Shown here: piece after piece, positions 5,126 through 6,807 of the stretch | Position numbering within the stretch: the first letter of the stretch is position 1 | Layout: each line of letters starts with the position of its first letter | NCBI GenBank assembly: GCA_903927685.1 | Contig: CAIYOB010000637.1 | Span: 1-6,807 of the forward strand | From: an uncultured Planctomycetaceae bacterium | GTDB taxonomy: Bacteria > Planctomycetota > Planctomycetia > Pirellulales > Pirellulaceae | Reading direction: 5' to 3' | Length of the DNA: 6,807 bases | Notes under the pieces: model-generated | Told to the model about the DNA's origin: nothing | The model's database searches: none | What the model saw: the letters and a program-made list of their open reading frames with translations, nothing else | Translations under genes and position numbers: made by a program

Positions 5126-5151
5126 CATTCCGCACACAATGCCTCCGCCTG
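5126..5151 (-). pseudogene. hsdR: second copy of the HsdR C-terminal tail
   Basis: The minus strand reads QAEALCAEW, identical in protein to the tail of the hsdS/hsdR chimera at 1991-1966. Over these 26 nt there are three differences, all third-position synonymous, so both are relics of protein-coding sequence from diverged hsdR genes and not a recent DNA duplication. Flanking residues differ and no stop follows soon, so only this scrap is left. Confidence 0.5.
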
Positions 5152-5178
5152 ATTCGTGCGATCCGTGTCATTCGCGGT
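5152..5178. repeat. degenerate 9-nt-period repeat
   Basis: Three successive 9-mers, ATTCGTGCG, ATCCGTGTC and ATTCGCGGT, share an AT-y-CG core. They lie between the HsdR scrap and the sulfatase stop. Repeats of this ATTCGTG/ATTCGCGG style are, from memory, scattered through planctomycete genomes. Function unknown. Confidence 0.4.
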
Positions 5179-5183
5179 TTCGT

Positions 5184-6641
5184 TCAGTCCCGGGCGCGGG
5201 GCGTACGCTGGATGCGCTGCAGCTCTTGCTTCAGCCGGGCGACCAACTCGGGTTTGTCCGCCGCCAGGTTGTGGGTTTCACCCAGGTCGTCGGACAGATG
5301 GTAAAGCTGGCCGGGCGGTTCGTTCGCCGCCGGTAGCGTGCGGCTGCCGGGACGCCCGAAGAACTCCGGCTCGCGGCCGTCGATCCACTTCCACGAGCCG
5401 TAGCGGACGGACCGGCCAACGACCAGGGATTCCCGCACCGGCTGGTCCGCCGGCTGCGTGCCAAGCAGGACGGGGAGAAAACTGAAACTGTCGGGACCGG
5501 CTAGGTCGGGAAGTTCGGCTTGGATCACGTCCGCGAAGGTCGCCAGAACGTCGGTGAAACAAATCAACTGGTGGCTGACCGTTCCCGGTCGCACCTGGCC
5601 GGGCCAGCGCACGAGAAACGGCACGCGATGGCCGCCTTCCCAATTCGTGCCTTTCATGCCCCGCAAGCCACCGACGCAGTCGTGGCCGGTGCGTTGCACG
5701 TCCTCGGGATACCAGACCGGGCCGTTGTCCGAGGTGCAGATCACGAGCGTGTTGTCGGCCAGCCCGGTTTCGTCGAGCGCCCCGAGGACGCGTCCCAGCA
5801 TCGAGTCGGTCATGGTCGCAAAGTCGCCATACAGGTCCGCGGGACTGCGGCCTGCGAACTCGGCCGAAGGGAGCCAGGGCGTGTGGGGCGCGGTGAGCGC
5901 ACAGTACAGCAACAGCGGCTGGGCCGACGCGGTACCGGCATGCTCGCGGATCACCGCCACGGCTTCGTCGGTAAGACGCGGCAGCACATCCTGCAACTCG
6001 AGCCCCGGAGCGATACCGCCGCTCCGCCAGAACTCGCCTTGGATCGGCGACCAATCGGCCGACGCGTGGGCTTCGATCGGACTCGTGGGGGGCGCCACGG
6101 CTCGGTCGCCCCGGATGTAGAAATAGGGCGGGATGTCCGTCGAAGCGCGGAGCCCGAAGAAACGCTCGAACCCGCGATCCGTCGGGCCGCCTGAGAGCCG
6201 CTGATCGTAGCCGCGCTCGGCAAAGCCCAGATGCCACTTGCCGACCATCGCGGTGCGATACCCGTGCGCTCGCAGCAGCGAGGCGATGGTGACTTGGCCA
6301 TCTTCGATCAGGGGTTGGGTGGGCCAAACCGAGACGTCCGTGCGAAAGGGATACCGGCCCGTCAGCAGGCCGTAGCGCGAGGGGTGGCACAACGAGCCCG
6401 CGGCATGCGCGTCCGTGAACCGCATGCCTTCGCGGGCCAGGCGATCCATGTGCGGGGTCGCGATCTTGGACTGCGGGTTGTAGCAGCCCGGATCGCCGTA
6501 GCCCAGGTCGTCGGCCAGGACGAGCACGATGTTCGGCTGTGGGGTCGAAGGTTGGGCCGTCGCAGCCAGAGCCGAGGCCGAACTTGCCAGGAAACTCAGC
6601 CCCAACATCCCAAGCGTTCCCAAGGTTCGTGGCAGAGTCAT
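5184..6641 (-). CDS. secreted sulfatase (formylglycine-dependent, arylsulfatase type)
   Basis: 485 aa. Sulfatases hydrolyse sulfate esters, in planctomycetes typically of algal or host polysaccharides; the substrate here is unknown. Start chosen at ATG 6641 because AGGAG sits 9 bp upstream and it yields a signal peptide (MTLPRTLGTLGMLGLSFLAS, then Ala-rich), so the enzyme is exported. Motifs in order: metal-binding LADDLGYGD (D44, D45), the formylglycine site C85-H-P-S-R followed by TGR, GKWHLGF (134-140), APHTPW (251-256), SDNGP (304-308) and KGTNWEGGHRVPF (330-342). The C-terminus (QLYHLSDDLGETHNLA) is the usual family end. The modified cysteine needs a formylglycine-generating enzyme encoded elsewhere. 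Length and motifs are complete. It is monocistronic here and convergent with the gene at 4642. Confidence 0.93.
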   Translation of the reverse strand: MTLPRTLGTLGMLGLSFLASSASALAATAQPSTPQPNIVLVLADDLGYGDPGCYNPQSKIATPHMDRLAREGMRFTDAHAAGSLCHPSRYGLLTGRYPFRTDVSVWPTQPLIEDGQVTIASLLRAHGYRTAMVGKWHLGFAERGYDQRLSGGPTDRGFERFFGLRASTDIPPYFYIRGDRAVAPPTSPIEAHASADWSPIQGEFWRSGGIAPGLELQDVLPRLTDEAVAVIREHAGTASAQPLLLYCALTAPHTPWLPSAEFAGRSPADLYGDFATMTDSMLGRVLGALDETGLADNTLVICTSDNGPVWYPEDVQRTGHDCVGGLRGMKGTNWEGGHRVPFLVRWPGQVRPGTVSHQLICFTDVLATFADVIQAELPDLAGPDSFSFLPVLLGTQPADQPVRESLVVGRSVRYGSWKWIDGREPEFFGRPGSRTLPAANEPPGQLYHLSDDLGETHNLAADKPELVARLKQELQRIQRTPRARD

Positions 6642-6706
6642 CGGCAGGGTCTCCTGGGTGTTGCTCGACGCGTCATCGATGGACCGCGCGGGCGTCCAAA
6701 CTTGGT

Positions 6707-6735
6707 ATTGTACCGCAGCGACGCTCACGAAATAA
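6707..6735 (-). promoter_or_regulatory. possible promoter of the sulfatase gene
   Basis: On the minus strand TACAAT (6712-6707) matches a -10 box well; TTATTT (6735-6730) 17 bp upstream is a poor -35. It lies 66 bp upstream of the start codon. Planctomycete promoters are poorly defined, so this is tentative. Confidence 0.3.
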
Positions 6736-6807
6736 CTTCCCCAATTCGGCTCAGTTCGTTTAACGCCGAGCCGGCAGGCGACGGCGGATCAGCGGGATGC
6801 CGCCACC

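Noticed and set aside
5278..6390. 370-codon minus-strand frame inside the sulfatase
   Set aside because: Arg/Pro/Ala-rich out-of-frame shadow of a GC-rich gene.
6756..6807. Minus-strand frame ending GGGIPLIRRRLPARR then a stop, as the end of a neighbouring gene
   Set aside because: Only 15 codons visible at the window edge with no recognisable family; too short to support.

Overview
The window looks like a decayed accessory region of a GC-rich planctomycete genome, most likely Pirellulales-like. The evidence is a DUF1559 prepilin-type protein and a secreted Cys-type sulfatase, both planctomycete hallmarks, together with the style of the integrase remnant and of the hairpin repeats. This assignment rests on family recognition, not on a database search.

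Left edge (1-760). A 5'-truncated RatA/COQ10-like fragment (minus strand) runs off the window. It is followed by a short direct repeat, the 3' half of a tRNA-Pro(TGG) gene (211-255), the N-terminal remnant of a tyrosine integrase with a stop and a frameshift, and an unrecognised frameshifted fragment.

Middle (775-3804, all minus strand). This is the wreck of a type I restriction-modification operon read in the order hsdM-hsdS-hsdR. The hsdM 5' part (3804-3364) and an apparent hsdM 3' tail (ending 2389) survive without the catalytic middle. Between them sit an apparently intact IS200/IS605-like Y1 transposase (2834-3289) and an inverted pair of three-hairpin REP-like units (2486-2763). The hsdS start overlaps the hsdM tail, but hsdS is fused after about 121 codons to the last 28 codons of hsdR. 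An apparently intact DUF1559 gene follows 11 bp downstream.

Right part (3805-5178). A noncoding stretch lies upstream of hsdM. It is followed by a small two-pass membrane protein (minus strand), a set of 16-bp-spaced GCAAGAA iterons, a second tRNA-Pro-derived 32-bp repeat (4586-4617), an unrecognised 147-aa gene (plus strand), a second copy of the HsdR C-terminal tail, and a 9-nt-period repeat.

Right edge (5184-6807). A complete secreted sulfatase on the minus strand, with a plausible promoter.

Interpretation: tRNA-Pro-derived att-like repeats bracket about 4.4 kb holding an integrase remnant and a collapsed R-M system. No functional R-M activity is expected. The most novel element is the REP-like doublet next to the Y1 transposase: every stem difference between the two copies of its central hairpin is compensated by a matching change in the pairing base. 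The sulfatase, the DUF1559 gene, the transposase and probably the 147-aa gene appear to be the only intact genes.
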